Assembly (NCBI GenBank): GCA_010015675.1
Contig: ML976985.1
Coordinates: 718,195-782,194, forward strand
Length of the DNA: 64,000 bases
Source of the DNA: Byssothecium circinans
Lineage: Eukaryota; Ascomycota; Dothideomycetes; Pleosporales; Massarinaceae
Reading direction: 5' to 3'
In this document: in pieces, positions 47,464 through 58,881 of the stretch
How the letters are laid out: every line of letters starts with the position of its first letter
How positions within the stretch are numbered: position 1 is the stretch's first letter
The notes under the pieces: model-generated
The model's database searches: none
What the model was told of the DNA's origin: nothing
What the model saw: the letters and a program-made list of their open reading frames with translations, nothing else
Made by a program: the position numbers and the translations under genes

Positions 47464-48519
47464 TCAAAACTTATCATCCAAACACTTTCGTGTAGTCTCC
47501 ATGTTCCATGAAAGGTCCCTCAATGTCTTTACCAAAGATGCAGGTTCCTCGTCAAAACGTTTGAAGAGCTTCGGACGCCTCAACGTCTTTGATGTGCCCA
47601 AATCTAGCCTGTGGCGAGGTTGAAAATCTCGAGCTGAGTACCGGTCTAGTTTATGCACATCAATAAGGACGTCTTCGAGATAAGGAGCCTTCTGAAGAAT
47701 TTCTTCAGCGCTCAATGGACACGTGACTCCGCTTTCCATTCCAGAATTCCAATCTCTTCACCGTTGGTGAGATGGCGGGTCCCTTTCTAGACAAGGACGA
47801 GAATTTCCCATTTCAACAAAAACTCGCATAGAGCGAAGAGGAAGAGGGCGTCGAAGGCAAGACGTGCAAGTTTTCGACACGGACGAAGCTCGTCGAGTTT
47901 GGCCTGGGGCTCGTCTGGCTTGGGAGCTCCTATCGTGCCGCACTGGAAGTTGAGTATCGTGATAGTGGGGAGCGCGAATGCGGGTACTAGAGTCAAAATA
48001 TGCACTGATGTATAGCCTAGAAACACGTCCATCCGTGTCATCTTTTCGAACGCGGGAGTGTTGGGTGCTCTGCTGCTGCTGCTATCATCCAGGGGTCTCG
48101 AGCCTTAGGCGCCTGTACAAGTGCGGTGTTGTGATTCTGTGAAGATACTTTGAGACAAGGAGGACGATGGCGAGCATTGTTCAATCGGGGTACGAACGTT
48201 CATTTTCGGGGGAAGGCCTTTCGGCGTGGCGTATGATGCCCTCAAGCAGCTCTTTAGGGAGTGAAAGGAGTCCCTTGAAGCAGAGGTCAGGGACGTTATT
48301 AGATATTAAATGTTCGCTCATTGTGGCAGTTGCAATCCGATTTGCTTTCGATATGGCTGGATATAGCTTGGTAGACGCGGCTTCTTGTGTATAATCCGGT
48401 TCCAAGAGGTAACAGCAGATGGTCATCAACTCCCGATATTTTGCGTTGAGTTCTACCAGAGTGCTGTTTGTGGAACTTCTTGCAGGCTTATTGTCACTTT
48501 CAACGACATAAACGGACAC
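47464..48519 (-). pseudogene. F-box/leucine-rich pseudogene
   Basis: Three minus-strand pieces in different frames read as one protein: 48519-48181, 48041-47787 and 47739-47464. The first holds LPKELLEGIIRHAERPSPEN, and its frame continues past TGA (48183) through LVSKYLHRITTPHLYRRLRL, a complete F-box-like pattern. A double stop (48087-48082) follows. The later pieces look like the repeat part (LTLVPAFALPTITILNFQCG; LSAEEILQKAPYLEDVLID). Unrecognised introns could explain the frame shifts, but the stop inside the F-box argues for decay. F-box proteins recruit substrates to SCF ubiquitin ligases. Confidence 0.55.
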
Positions 48520-49106
48520 TTTGTGACTTCGAGCGAGTAGAAATCATCTAGATGCCTTATTGGAGAGTAGATAGGGTGGCGTTAAGCTGGCATTAGCCCG
48601 CGCGAAGGGGAGGATTCAATCATTCAACAATGCGTGGGTTCAGATGCACAAAAGCGAGGTGGAGAAGTGGAGAAACTTAGGCTGGGGTACGCACGAGGTA
48701 CGAGTCGCATCTGCTACTGGAGGCGGATACTAGAGCGAAAGCAGTTAGACCGTACTCTCCTTGTGAAGGGAGCTACACGTGGGGCTCATTCTTTTGACCA
48801 CACTTTCTCCACTATCAAGCATGCAAGAATGGCGAATCTTTCCGCTTTCCTCTCATTCTTGCTATCTTCTATGATATCTATTACATCCGATATTTCTTCG
48901 TACTCAATGATTCCAAACTGGTCGATGGAGTAGAAGAAGTAGAGATGAAAGTAAGCTTGGGGAGTCATAATTGTAGCAGCCAACACATAGCGACAGAGGA
49001 TCCCTCAAACGTTCTGCATCTGTGAAGAAATGGTAAATTGATGTCTCTGCTACAAAGATCTACCTGTGCGAGCTGATAAAACTAACGAACCCACGAAACG
49101 TCTGCA
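48520..49106. other. Intergenic, no gene supported
   Basis: A minus frame at 48786-48986 (with FGIIEYEEISDVIDIIEDSK) is protein-like but isolated. I could not attach it to a gene. Confidence 0.35.
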
Positions 49107-49304
49107 TCAAACATCCCAATCATCATCATTCCCATCCTCAACCACATCCTCTTCATCCTCGCTCAAAGCAGTCGCACCACCTGCATATACTCCGACCTCG
49201 TACGCGTCATCACCAACTTGGAATCGCTTCACAACGAACTCTTGGAGTGGGCCACTGTTCTGGCTCTCCGCCACCAGGTCATCCCCATGGCTGTACCATG
49301 GTAC
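49107..49304 (-). pseudogene. C-terminal coding remnant, acidic tail
   Basis: A 65-codon minus frame reads ESQNSGPLQEFVVKRFQVGD and continues to an acidic end, TALSEDEEDVVEDGNDDDWD plus V. It is bounded upstream by TGA (49307-49305). It has clear protein character but no start or recognisable domain. A similar acidic end occurs at 55569-55727. It may be the last exon of a gene whose 5' part is lost. Confidence 0.35.
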
Positions 49305-49794
49305 TCAATGGCGCACTGGCGCTCAAGGCTTTGCACCGCCATTATCTAAGCTGCGAGCTCCGGTGTCTTTGTTCTAGAACTGCTATGGCAGCCTAATTCT
49401 ACACTGGCCCTCCACCAGTCGTTTGTCTTCACCTCCTGACTCCTCCTATCGGCGTCATCAGTCAGCCCACTATGTATTTGCGATCACTAATCGCCCCTTT
49501 TACATTTCATGGCCAAGCTCAACTGCCTAGTTGCTGCCTGCTTTGCGAGACTTCGAGCGAGATCTTCAAGCCGCATTCCTCGGTTTCAAGGCAGCAACGC
49601 CACTCACGTGATTTGGCGTCGCCCGCGTTCAGCAATGCTACGCGACCCCCTCACACCAAGCCTTGGCGTGTCGTTCAGAGTCAAGACATATAAACAAGCA
49701 ACCTCAGCTATCAACATCGACACCCAAGAAACCACATTCGATCAGTTTCTTTTTCGCTTGCTCCACTCACTTCGTGGCAACTGAACTTAGAAAC

Positions 49795-50465
49795 ATGTCT
49801 CTCTCCAAGATCCAAACCTGTCTCTGGTTCAAGAACGACGATGCTGAAGAGGCAGCGAAGTTCTATGTCTCCGTCTTTCCCAACTCTTCAATCACCCGTA
49901 AGCCTTCGCTCTGCTTCATCCCGCCCCTCTCCCCTCCCTCTATTCGGTCACTCACTCCTTATCTTCGTGCTAGACATCCAGCCCTACAATTCAGCCGGCA
50001 CCGACATCCACAAGCACGAGGCCGGCGCTGTCATGACCGTCCAATTCGATCTCAACGGCCATACCTTTGTCGGGCTTAACGGCGGCGAAGACTTTACCTT
50101 CAACCATTCCATCTCGTTCCAAATCATGTGCGATGACCAGGCTGAGGTCGATCATTATTGGGAGAGTTTGACCAAGGATCCGAACGCGAAGATCGTAGAG
50201 TGTGGATGGTTGGTTGACAAGTGGGGTGTGAGCTGGCAGGTAAGACTTACCGTAGACTCGGGGTTAGCTTGGAGGAACGGGTATTATAGATGGAGGGTGA
50301 CACTAAGAACGGATGCTAACGTAATATCAGGTCGTGCCGAAGAAGTTGATAGAGTATCTGAAAGACGGAAGTGAGGCGCAGCAGGTGGCTGTCACGAATG
50401 CAATGTTTAGGATGAAGAAGTTGGATATCGCAGCCTTTGCGAAGGCGTATGATGATGCGAAGTAG
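49795..50465 (+). CDS. VOC-fold protein, PhnB / 3-demethylubiquinone methyltransferase-like
   Basis: Exons 49795-49897, 49974-50239 and 50331-50465 give 167 residues. The start MSLSKIQTCLWFKNDDAEEA with KFYVSVFPNSSIT, then AGAVMTVQFDLNGHTFVGLN, GGEDFTFNHSISFQIMCDD and the conserved CGWLVDKWGVSWQVVPKKL, match the PhnB-like glyoxalase/dioxygenase (VOC) superfamily. A related Pfam entry carries the 3-demethylubiquinone-9 3-methyltransferase label. That label does not prove methyltransferase activity. Many are uncharacterised metal-binding proteins. All three introns have clean GTAAG donors and the frame is intact. Confidence 0.88.
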
Positions 50466-50916
50466 ACGCTCTGAACTATCTCTGCTCAGTTTGCCTGCAT
50501 AGGCAGTCCCGCCGCTAACTTCGTTGCGGCTGGCATGCCTAATGGGTACATATGTAACTAGGCCACTGACTTTGTCACGTACTGTTATCTCAAAACAACT
50601 TGGGCGATTCAGAATCTACGCACACGTTGATATCGTTAACAGTTGCCAATTTTGCTCTATGCGGTTATAGTGATGACTACCATAGTATCGGTTTTCGGTT
50701 CCTGCACTTCAGTTATTCTCAGCGCACAGCCACTTTAACGTACACTTAAAGTAGTCTTAGCGCTTTATGGGCCCCACATGTGGCTAAGCAAGCAGTAATA
50801 TCCATGAAAATGTGCAACGTGTTTAAACGAAAAATTAGTAGGATGCCACCGCGACCCTCACCAGCGGCCCTTCCAATCCGGGTTCGGGACCTCATGGATA
50901 AGTTCCTCGCGTAAAC
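50466..50916. other. Promoter region of the HET gene
   Basis: No gene is seen between the VOC gene and the HET gene. Confidence 0.5.
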
Positions 50917-52770
50917 ATGTCGCCTCGTCAGAAACGGCGCCAACGTGGTTTCGAATACAGTCCTCTGCAATGCAATAATTTCAGATTGCTAGAGCTCATT
51001 CCTGGACGCAGTCTATGCGCCGATATCCATTGCAGGCTGCGGGACTACCAGTTAGACTCGGCACCGCCGTACGAAGCACTATCATATACGTGGGGCGATG
51101 GAAAGAATACATGCTGGATATCATTGAATGGTCTACCCTTTTACATCCGACCAAACCTTCGAGACGCGTTGCGTCGTCTGCGGCAACCTCGAAGCACACG
51201 AACCATCTGGATTGATGCGATATGCATTGACCAAAACAGCGCAGACGAGAAAAGCGTCCAAGTACCTTTAATGGGAAAGATATATACCAGAGCAGAACGG
51301 GTGATTGCTTGGCTTGGTGAAGAGACTTTTGACAGTGGGATGGCTCTTGATTTCATTCCATACTTGACCAAGGTTGCTAAAGTTGACACCGAGTTCATCT
51401 GGCTATTGCACCTTGAACGGAACGAGTTTCTTCGGCGGATGATGTCCCTTGTTCACTTGTTCTTCCGTCCCTGGTGGAACAGGATGTGGATAATCCAAGA
51501 AGTGGCACTATCTCCGGGTGTCGTCGTTGTGTGCGGTTCTCGTCATATTCCTTGGTCCACATTCCATTCCTTCATCATAGCATGGATGGATACTGGGCAT
51601 ATGCCGCATTACAGGTCTAACGAACTTCAAACAACTGCGCTTCGTACCCTTGGCATGCTCGTCTCTAACTTTGCAGAGGCATTAACGAGATTACGTCTGT
51701 CACTTCGAACTATCTCCTCCGCGCCGGAATCATTCAAACTGTCAAATTTGCTATGGTCATTCAAATACCGATTGGCAACTGATCCTAGGGACAAGATTTA
51801 CGGCCTTTTAGGTCTTCTTAGTCACCACGGAGTTCAGGTCGACTACAGCAAATCACCCGAGGACACATACGTGTCATTCTTCTCCTCGTGCCTGTTGGAA
51901 GACAAATGTCTAGACTGGTTTCGTTGGATGACTGGAGAGCGCTACGAGACTAAGAAGCTATGTCTTCCATCTTGGGTCCCCGATTTTGGTCCGAGAGCTA
52001 TAAGGCCAATCTCCTCTTTTCCTGACCTAGTTCGAGGAGAGTTGCAGCGAACATTTTTGACAGCTGGACCAGACCGGTCAAGACCGTTGTCTACTATTCA
52101 GTTCGAAGATGACCATCGTACGCTTACTCTCCAAGGCCGTTCATTCGACGTGGTCAGCCACTGCGGACCTATCTTCCCGTTTTCGGATGATATCCATCTT
52201 GCTGGCCGCGCAACCGAACCGATCCTTTCCCACTGGAAGAAAATGGCAATGAATACTCAATTTGGAACGTATCATTCGCGTATTGCTAGAGAGGAGGCCT
52301 TTTGGAGAACAATTTTGACCGACCGACAGATCGAAGGGCTTCATTTCAAGGAAAATGCTGGATGGAACCCAGCACAGCGACTCCCGTTAGAAATACAATA
52401 CATCCCACCCAAAAACGTGAAGGAGGAGCAAGAGTTGTTGCAAGCTATGGAGAATCGAGGACTTTGCTTGTACGGGCGAAGATTTTGTATAACTAGGAAG
52501 GGTCACTTCTGCTTACTGCCACCGACCGCTTCCGAAGGTGACCTGATCTGCGTATTGCTAGGCGGAGAGGTGCCCTACATACTGAGGCGTATCGATAACC
52601 AAAGTCCAGATTTCTATACGATGGTGGGGGAATGGTGAGCTGCCACATCACTGCGTACTATTTTGATTACTAACTGGGCCATCAGTTATGTCCATGGAAT
52701 AATGGATGGTGAGGCTATTACTGACATTTTGGAAGGCAAAGACGTGTGCGATATTTTTAGGCTACGGTGA
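50917..52770 (+). CDS. HET-domain protein (heterokaryon incompatibility)
   Basis: Exons 50917-52634 and 52686-52770 give 600 residues. The HET domain starts near residue 20 (RLLELIPGRSLCADIHC). It has all three signature blocks: APPYEALSYTWGDGKNTCW, TRTIWIDAICIDQNSADEKS with QVPLMGKIYTRAERVIAWLG, and the PWWNRMWIIQEVALS block. The region that often follows (DPRDKIYGLLGLLSH) is present. The second exon adds the usual C-terminal ECYVHGIMDGEA. HET proteins trigger cell death on non-self recognition after hyphal fusion. The gene looks intact, unlike most neighbours to its right. Confidence 0.92.
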
Positions 52771-52990
52771 GGGCGTGGTGGATGCAAATAAGGAGGAAGG
52801 TATAGTTTAGACTTTCGAGAAAGTTATGCTAGGACGCTGCCGCTATTAACGCCTACGCGCGGCCGAGTTCGTATTTAAAAGAGGAGAGTTCTCTCTGGAG
52901 TTAGGGTGCTGGGATGACGACGGTCCGAACAGCTAGCTGTAGGGGCATCATTAACGAATGCGACTACGACTATTGCTAACTCTGTTACAC

Positions 52991-54182
52991 CTACCTACAG
53001 CGCGGCGGCTTGCAGATTTCTTCGCGCCATTCGCTGCCATATTCACTCTCCCAAATACTTGCAATCTCCGTTGCGACCTCCCCGCTGACGTCTTTCCAAT
53101 CGTCCGCCTTTGAATCCTGTCTGTGTCTTCCAAGAGTCGTAATGTCGAAACTATGCCCTGCCCAAATCCCTCTGTGAATGTCTCCATCGTACCTCATATT
53201 GATAGACGAACTTGTCGACCAACAGGTGCGCGATAAGACGACTTCACCAAAGCCCAAAAAGTCGATATTGGGTCCATGGATATACTCTGGTTTCGGCGCA
53301 ATCGCCTCAGAACGGACGAATTCTTTCGTTGATAAGTTTCGGAGGATCCATGGTTGATCGCTGGGGTAGAATCGTGAGGTATCTTGCCAAACTATGTCGC
53401 TGAGCTGAGAACGATCCGAACGTGCCATGCGATGGTACTCTTCAGTGTCGAGAAGTTGACCGAATATAGAATAAGGTGACGGAAATTTGACCCACTCGGC
53501 GTATTCTTCCATAGAGTAGTGCAAGAGAGACATTGGATGTCCATCCTCGTCCTTACTTTGACGTAGTATTTCCTCTTGGTCCTTTGTGAACAAGCCCGGT
53601 GGGTAGTCTCTGGCCTCAACATCCTCTCTTACGCAGACGATCTTCTTGCCTGCCCATGGCCCAAGTAAGGACAGGTAGTATGTCTGCATGTGCCTCCGCC
53701 CAACCGTCCAAAAATATCGACTTGTGAGGCTGAGGCTCAAGACATCGTCAATTTCGAGATTGTCGAATACAAGATCATGAAGTTCCGTAGGAAGTTCCGA
53801 AAAAGGTGATTTCGCCGTCAACTTTACTTGCCCGACATTACGGCTTTGTATCTTCCTCCTTTTAGGGTGACGCACAGACTTGTCGTCCGCATCTTCTGTC
53901 CTACCCTTCGTGTGCTGAGTTTCGGTACATCCCGCTTGATTCTCGTCCGTATTCGCTACGTCAATTTCCGCAATACTTCTAAGTTGATTAGTGCAGGTCA
54001 AAGTTGAGATACAGCTTAGAAACTGACGTGGTTTCCTCAGGCCGTACCGGTACAACCAAAAACTCCACAAGGGATTTAGCCGTCCCGTCGAAAAGAATCT
54101 CTCCAAGTTTGCCCCCCGTGAGAATTTCAAGTATTTGAGGGGCTGTGATCAAGAAGTTTTGCCCCATTTTGAGCACAAACAC
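52991..54182 (-). CDS. F-box domain protein
   Basis: The preferred model joins 54182-54028 to 53978-52991 (GTCAGT donor, CAACTTAG acceptor), giving 380 residues. An unspliced frame from 54130 is an alternative start. The F-box lies around SELPTELHDLVFDNLEIDDV with LSLSLTSRYFWTVGRRHMQT. The rest is the lineage-specific C-terminal half (HYSMEEYAEWVKFPSPY; EVATEIASIWESEYGSEWRE). It is probably an SCF substrate adaptor. The 5' end lies 82 bases from repeat module A, which supplies a TATA-like box in the right orientation. So the gene may be driven by the module. Confidence 0.75.
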
Positions 54183-54263
54183 GTAGCCAGCAAGGAAAGG
54201 ATTATGAAAGAGATTCTTTCACTCCAAAGTGGAGTTTGGGAAGGTGTTGTGAACAGGACGCAC

Positions 54264-54404
54264 AGTATGCGAGGGTGCAGATGAAGGAAGATAGGTAAGA
54301 GAAACGAATTTATACAGTGTGCGACCTTAACCGACTACGTGACTAAAGAACAGGCCTAGGGAATTTAACCCGTGTGGAGCTAAATATTAGTAATAACCGC
54401 CACA
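54264..54404 (-). repeat. TATA-bearing repeat module, copy A
   Basis: On the minus strand it runs from TGTGGCGGTTATTACTAATA through CTAGGCCTGT, CACGTA, GGTTAAGGTCGCAC and TATAAATTCG to CTATCTTCCTTC and CTCGCATACT. It is shared with copies B, C and D. It lies directly upstream of the F-box gene. TG at the start and a TATA box fit a solo LTR, but a duplicated promoter is equally possible. Confidence 0.75.
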
Positions 54405-54426
54405 ACGCCTGTGCTGGTGGCGCCAT

Positions 54427-54699
54427 CTACAAAAGGTCAAGTAAACAAGCTTCACAATCACGTAAACGTTCGACAACTTCACTCTCTGCTGTCTTCGCAC
54501 CTACTCGGCTTACAGCTTCTCTCATTTCCATCACAATCATGTCCGCGCTGCCTGATAACCGCTCCTGCGTTCGTACCTCCATATCCTCATTGACGCCGGC
54601 GATCGAGAGCTCCAAGCACGCCAAAACCTGGCATCCATCTATTTCTCTACTCCAGCGCCCGTGGGTGGTAGAAGAAAGCAATCCCAGAACCAAAACCAA
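54427..54699 (-). CDS. Possible small or truncated coding frame
   Basis: A 90-codon minus frame reads protein-like with charged helices (MREAVSRVGAKTAESEVVER; RLRDCEACLLDLL). It ends 23 bases before repeat module A. I do not recognise the family. It may be an exon of a gene cut by the module or a remnant. No upstream exon was found. Confidence 0.3.
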   Translation of the reverse strand: MVLVLGLLSSTTHGRWSREIDGCQVLACLELSIAGVNEDMEVRTQERLSGSADMIVMEMREAVSRVGAKTAESEVVERLRDCEACLLDLL

Positions 54700-55568
54700 C
54701 CATCACCGATATGGCTCCTTCCTCCGTGCGGTGGCACCAGAAGCGCCAAAATGATCCCGATCGTACACCACGAGGCAGGATAGATACACAAGCAGACGGA
54801 GTTGTCGGAGGGAACCCGATAAAGAGGAAGAGGGCGAGGACAAGCTGGGAGGACAAATGATCACTAAAGGCCCAATGGTTCTTCGATCGGCATCTCCACT
54901 GCGTCGGCGGCCCTCACAGTAAGAAGACGACACTCGCTCTGTGTCGTCTACACAACTGTTTCAATACGCCGTGCGCGGAGGCAGCTAACCCCAAAGAGGC
55001 AGCGTACCTGGACAGAGTTTACCGTGTCTGGATTGCTATAACTAGGATTGGTTGTTCACAACCGGATCAAGGCAACAAGCACTCCCGGAACTCGACTTTC
55101 TACGAGATCTGCTGTGCGTTCAACTGACATGGAATCAGGTCAACTGTAGCAAGTAACAGCCTGCTTTCCTTAAGATTCATCCCAGCCGCCTGGCAGTATT
55201 CGCAGGATGTTCATTTTGCACCGCATTCTTCTTCAACAAGAAAGACTAAGGATATGTAAGATCCTGTTTTCCTACTATCCGCCACCTATTTTGCCAACAT
55301 ATCCGTACTCTTCAGTCCTCCATTGCCCGCCAAAATCACGACTGTCCCATCTTGTACACAGACTATTTGGAGACACAAACCGCAGCATTGGTCCCTCGCC
55401 GGTATTCAATCAATAGCAAAAAACAAATCGGGAAAGAGTATCAGCATGCAATTCTGAATATGCAAAAGGGCGTTGGCATTCACGACGTTACAACTACAAC
55501 CATGGAAATCCTACCCAACTCTAGGCCAACTACTGCGAACTGCGATTGCTTCTTATCGGATTCTCACC
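54700..55568. other. No gene supported
   Basis: Several short frames occur, none with conserved character. Confidence 0.4.
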
Positions 55569-55727
55569 TCAAACATCCACAGTGACATCATCATTCGCAT
55601 CCCCGTATTCGCACTCTTCCTCGTCAACATCTTCGCTCACTCCTCCGTCTTCCTCGAGATCGCGGCGGAACTCCTTGACGGATGTACTGATAGCATGAGT
55701 CTCCCATTCGACATCAAAGACTTTGCA
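55569..55727 (-). pseudogene. C-terminal coding remnant with acidic tail
   Basis: A 52-codon minus frame (ISTSVKEFRRDLEEDGGVSE, then an Asp/Glu-rich end closing with VTVDV) is preceded by TAA at 55730-55728. It ends like the remnant at 49107-49304, but I cannot show common descent from so short a piece. Confidence 0.3.
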
Positions 55728-56207
55728 TTAGCTTTCTTAAGCGTCCAGATTGTAACGCCTACCTAAAAGCTAGTCTTATTAAAGTTATATAACTAACGCA
55801 GTTAGAGAGATAAGGTTTTAAGCTCTATTTGGTCGTTATTCGGCGCTACTTACGGCCGAGCTCGGTCCTACTTAGTTAGCACCTACCACCGGCCCTCTGA
55901 AATGTTAAGCACCTCCATAGTGTTGCTAAGGAAAAGTGGCTGGCTCAATAGGGTGGCTGTCTTGATGGTGCTGTACATTATACTAGTAATATACTACCAT
56001 GGTACCCGTACGCTAACTCCGTATGCAGCTGGATAAAACTAGGGAGCGAGCTTGGCCTGTACTTGGCCTGCAGTAGTCTCACCACGGGCCACTACTGGCG
56101 ACCGTACCGACTCAGCTCGCGCATTGCGCACAATCGGCGTGCCCGTCATGTTGCATGGAATCACGCCAGATGTAATCTGCCAAGACACGCACTGTCTATT
56201 CATGTAC
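55728..56207. other. A/T-rich stretch, RIP-like
   Basis: The part 55760-55890 is rich in TA steps (TTAAAGTTATATAACTAACG), as expected after RIP. No frame survives. Confidence 0.45.
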
Positions 56208-56269
56208 CAATGTACAGCCTTGTTCAGCTCCGCTAGTTCAATGTACAGCTTTGTTCAGCTCCGCCAGTT
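56208..56269 (+). repeat. 31-base direct tandem duplication
   Basis: CAATGTACAGC-TTGTTCAGCT-CCGC-AGTT occurs twice in a row (56208-56238 and 56239-56269), differing at two C/T positions only. Confidence 0.9.
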
Positions 56270-56420
56270 CTCTTCGTCGCGGCATTGGACATGAGTGACA
56301 CGAAGAGCAAGGTACGGTCAGGTCGTAGTGGTAACGCAGCACCTTCTATGAGGAATTTCAGCATGTAGAACACCGCTATCCATGTCAAGAAGACGCAGTC
56401 ATGTTTGGACTGATGTTGAG

Positions 56421-56428
56421 TATATAAG
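56421..56428 (+). promoter_or_regulatory. TATA box upstream of the NLP pseudogene
   Basis: TATATAAG lies 89 bases before the ATG at 56510, a normal fungal spacing. Confidence 0.6.
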
Positions 56429-56509
56429 GTAAGGTCGAGCATGCCATTGAATCGCATCAAATCATTCAACTCAACCACTACTCAATCTTTCCCCTCCATC
56501 CAAGCAACT

Positions 56510-57355
56510 ATGTATCTTCCTAGCATTAGCATCCTCGGCTTCCTAGCAACCATCTCCACCGTCACTGCCGAAGTCCTTTCTGCCCGTCTCCCCAAGGACG
56601 CTTCAGCTGGCGCCCTCAAGTATCAGCCTGCGGTCGACTATGACGAAACTGCCTGTTACTAGACTGCCGCCATCGATAAAAAGGGTCATACCAATAGTGG
56701 CCTCGAACTCAGCGACCGCAGCTGTCGTCAATAGGACGATAACAACAAATGCGTGCGATGGGGTCAACTAGACGTTACCGAATGTCGCAATGCGAACCGT
56801 ATCATCCGTTCCAACACCTACGTTCGTGAGAAGTGCACCAATGACGGCTGGTGCGCATACCTTTACGCCTACTATTTCGAAAAAGACGAAGGCCAAGGCT
56901 TCGCTGGCGATCACGGCCATAAACATGATTGGGAGCATCTCTGGGTGTGGACCAAAAACGGCGATGCGAAATGGCTCGCATGGTCCGCACACGGCGATTG
57001 GTCAGTCTGCAAATCCGATCAAGCACTATGGGACGGCAACTATCCCAAGTTCTTGTACGCAAGCAACATGGGAACACACGCTTTCCGACGGGCACAAAAG
57101 GAGGATACACCAAAGGGTTCTTTCTTCTTCCGAGCTCCGTTGATCAGCATTGAGAAGATGGAAGAGTCATTGAAAAAGGTCATGCTTCAATATGAGTGGA
57201 AGACTGCGCATCCTGCTTTCAAGGATGGTGATTTCGAGAGACATTACAACGCTGTTTGGAAGCAGATTGTGGCATATGACAGGCCTCTCCTACCGAACCC
57301 AAACCCAAGACCGCGTCCTCCTCAGAGACGGGTCAAGAGAGATGGCCTGAACTAA
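56510..57355 (+). pseudogene. NLP (NPP1/necrosis-inducing-like) pseudogene, two in-frame stops
   Basis: From ATG 56510 the frame has a signal-peptide-like start (hydrophobic stretch ending in T-A-E near residue 20). It meets TAG at 56660-56662 and again at 56732-56734. It then stays open to TAA 57353-57355. The downstream part carries the family heptapeptide region, seen here as GHKHDWE, with conserved aromatic and Cys residues around it. NLP proteins are secreted and act on plant membranes; many members are non-toxic. With both stops near the start, no full-length product can be made from this copy. Both stops are TAG, the kind made by C-to-T change. The C-terminal tail is Pro/Arg-rich. Confidence 0.85.
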
Positions 57356-57800
57356 GTTGCTTCTGATGGTGGATTGGGGGATTGCGTTAGCAATAGGTGC
57401 CTTTTGTTTTTGAAGCATAGCATAGCATAGCAAAGTAGATAGACTAATTGCATAGCGTTTTGTTCTTCACACCAATCATCCTCGAGCATGAAGCGTCATC
57501 AGATCCGAGTCAGGTGGTCCCTTCTTCGAATCGCCTCTCAGCCTTCGCCAAATGAGAACGAGAGCAACTGTTGATGGACGAGGTCGGAAGGAGCTTCTCA
57601 TCCGCAAATCGTGTTTGGATAAGATAGGTATTCGTTTCGACAAGCGCACTCATTACATACATGTACATTGCATGATGGCGATATCTAAAAAGTGTCGCGA
57701 GCGATGTGCCCACTTATCTATCATGCCTATGTCCTTTTGCTCCCTACTAGACTCCTTTGCACTGCTTAGCATCTAGGTTTGTAGATACCATGTCCGCTGT
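57356..57800. other. Intergenic with CATAG microsatellite
   Basis: A short run of CATAG units lies at 57415-57435. The rest may be the decayed 5' part of the transposase frame that follows, but I cannot read it. Confidence 0.45.
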
Positions 57801-58109
57801 TTGCGTTCATCGTATCCTGGGGCGAGTGGCGCGTCATTCCGTCACAGTGATCGGATCGCGGAGCTGTGTCGGAAATCTGGCATCATCTTGGTTTATCTGC
57901 CACCCTACTCGCCAGATGTTAATTCCATCGAAGAGTTCTTTGCGGAGCTGAAAGCCTTCATAAAGAGAAAGTGGCATGAGTATGAAGACAGCCCACATCA
58001 AGACTTCACAGTGTTCCTTCAATGGTGCATTGGCGTGGTTGGCTGCAGGAGACAGAGTGCGGAAGGGCATTTTAGGCACGCAGTAGTTGACGTAGAGGAC
58101 TTCAAGTAA
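57801..58109 (+). pseudogene. Tc1/mariner (IS630-type) transposase, C-terminal fragment
   Basis: The frame carries the end of a DDE_3 domain: SFRHSDRIAELCRKSGIILV, the signature YLPPYSPDVNSIEEFFAELK with the last catalytic Glu, and FLQWCIGVVG with SAEGHFRHA. The first two-thirds of the transposase and any terminal repeats are missing. A residue change in the usual N-P-I-E-E (here N-S-I-E-E) fits an inactive relic. Confidence 0.8.
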
Positions 58110-58115
58110 CGTGCG

Positions 58116-58560
58116 TTAGCAGTACAGCACTAGAAGAACCAAATACACGCCATCGACCAACTCTAATCGAGCTTCGCACTGTGGGATAGCTTCAACCGCT
58201 TGAATATCGTGTATGGAGCACCATGCTACGCCTTGATTCACCCCTTTCTTAGTCAAAATGCCGGTCTCTTGTGCTGCGTGGAGCATTTCGAGGCCAATCC
58301 CACCGCCTAGTGCCACATCACAGTCTGTCTAGATATTATTCTTCCACTCCTCGTTGTCAACGTTCGACTGCTGCCATACACTGTACCTCGTCATGGCTGC
58401 GTTGCGAGAACCTAGAATATCAAGCGAGGTGATGTTTGAAAAGCAAGGAACTGGAGGTTCGGGAGAGTCCACTGAACCTGCAATGGACGGCTGGTGGGAA
58501 GAAGGCAGCACGTTTGTGATGTTGATGAGTGGAAGTGGCGTGTATATAGCCTCCTCTTAG
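58116..58560 (-). pseudogene. Unknown pseudogene, 3' half
   Basis: A minus frame runs from an in-frame TAA near 58560 through VLPSSHQPSIAGSVDSPEPP and SRNAAMTRYSVWQQSNVDNE. It meets TAG at 58329-58331, stays in frame through ALGGGIGLEMLHAAQETGIL and GVAWCSIHDIQAVEAIPQCE, and stops at 58116. The reading frame is plainly protein-like on both sides of the TAG. I do not know the family. Its 5' half would fall in the A/T-rich block 58560-58798, with module B in promoter position beyond it. Confidence 0.5.
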
Positions 58561-58798
58561 AGCTCTATAACTCCCCGAAGGATTTATCTTATCTCTAGCT
58601 AAATACTACTCTTTGCTATCTTATTACTTAAGCCTTCTTATTATTTAATATCCCTTTACACTTCTACTAAAGCTTTATAATCTCTTCTCTAGTTACTAGA
58701 AGAATAGGACGTAGGTTCTTAAAGCAGCTATCCTTAGGATAAGGGATAAGGATAGCTAAAGGATTCTTATCTATATTAAAAGGGGAATCTATAATAAG
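58560..58798. other. A/T-rich RIP-like block
   Basis: The sequence is dominated by TA and TT steps (TTATTACTTAAGCCTTCTTA) with stops in every frame, and sharply unlike the flanks. It sits between module B and the surviving half of a minus-strand pseudogene, so it is probably that gene's mutated 5' half. Confidence 0.6.
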
Positions 58799-58875
58799 AG
58801 TATACAAGGGTGTAGATAAAGAAGGAAGATAGGTAAGAGAAATAGCTTGAATTTATATAGTGTGCAACCTTAACT
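58799..58875 (-). repeat. TATA-bearing repeat module, copy B (partial)
   Basis: Minus strand: CAGTTAAGGTTGCAC, TATATAAATTCAAGC, CTCTTACCTATCTTCCTTC and CCTTGTATACT. It lacks the upstream third found in A and C. Its upstream edge touches the end of the ankyrin pseudogene. Confidence 0.7.
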
Positions 58876-58881
58876 GTAACC

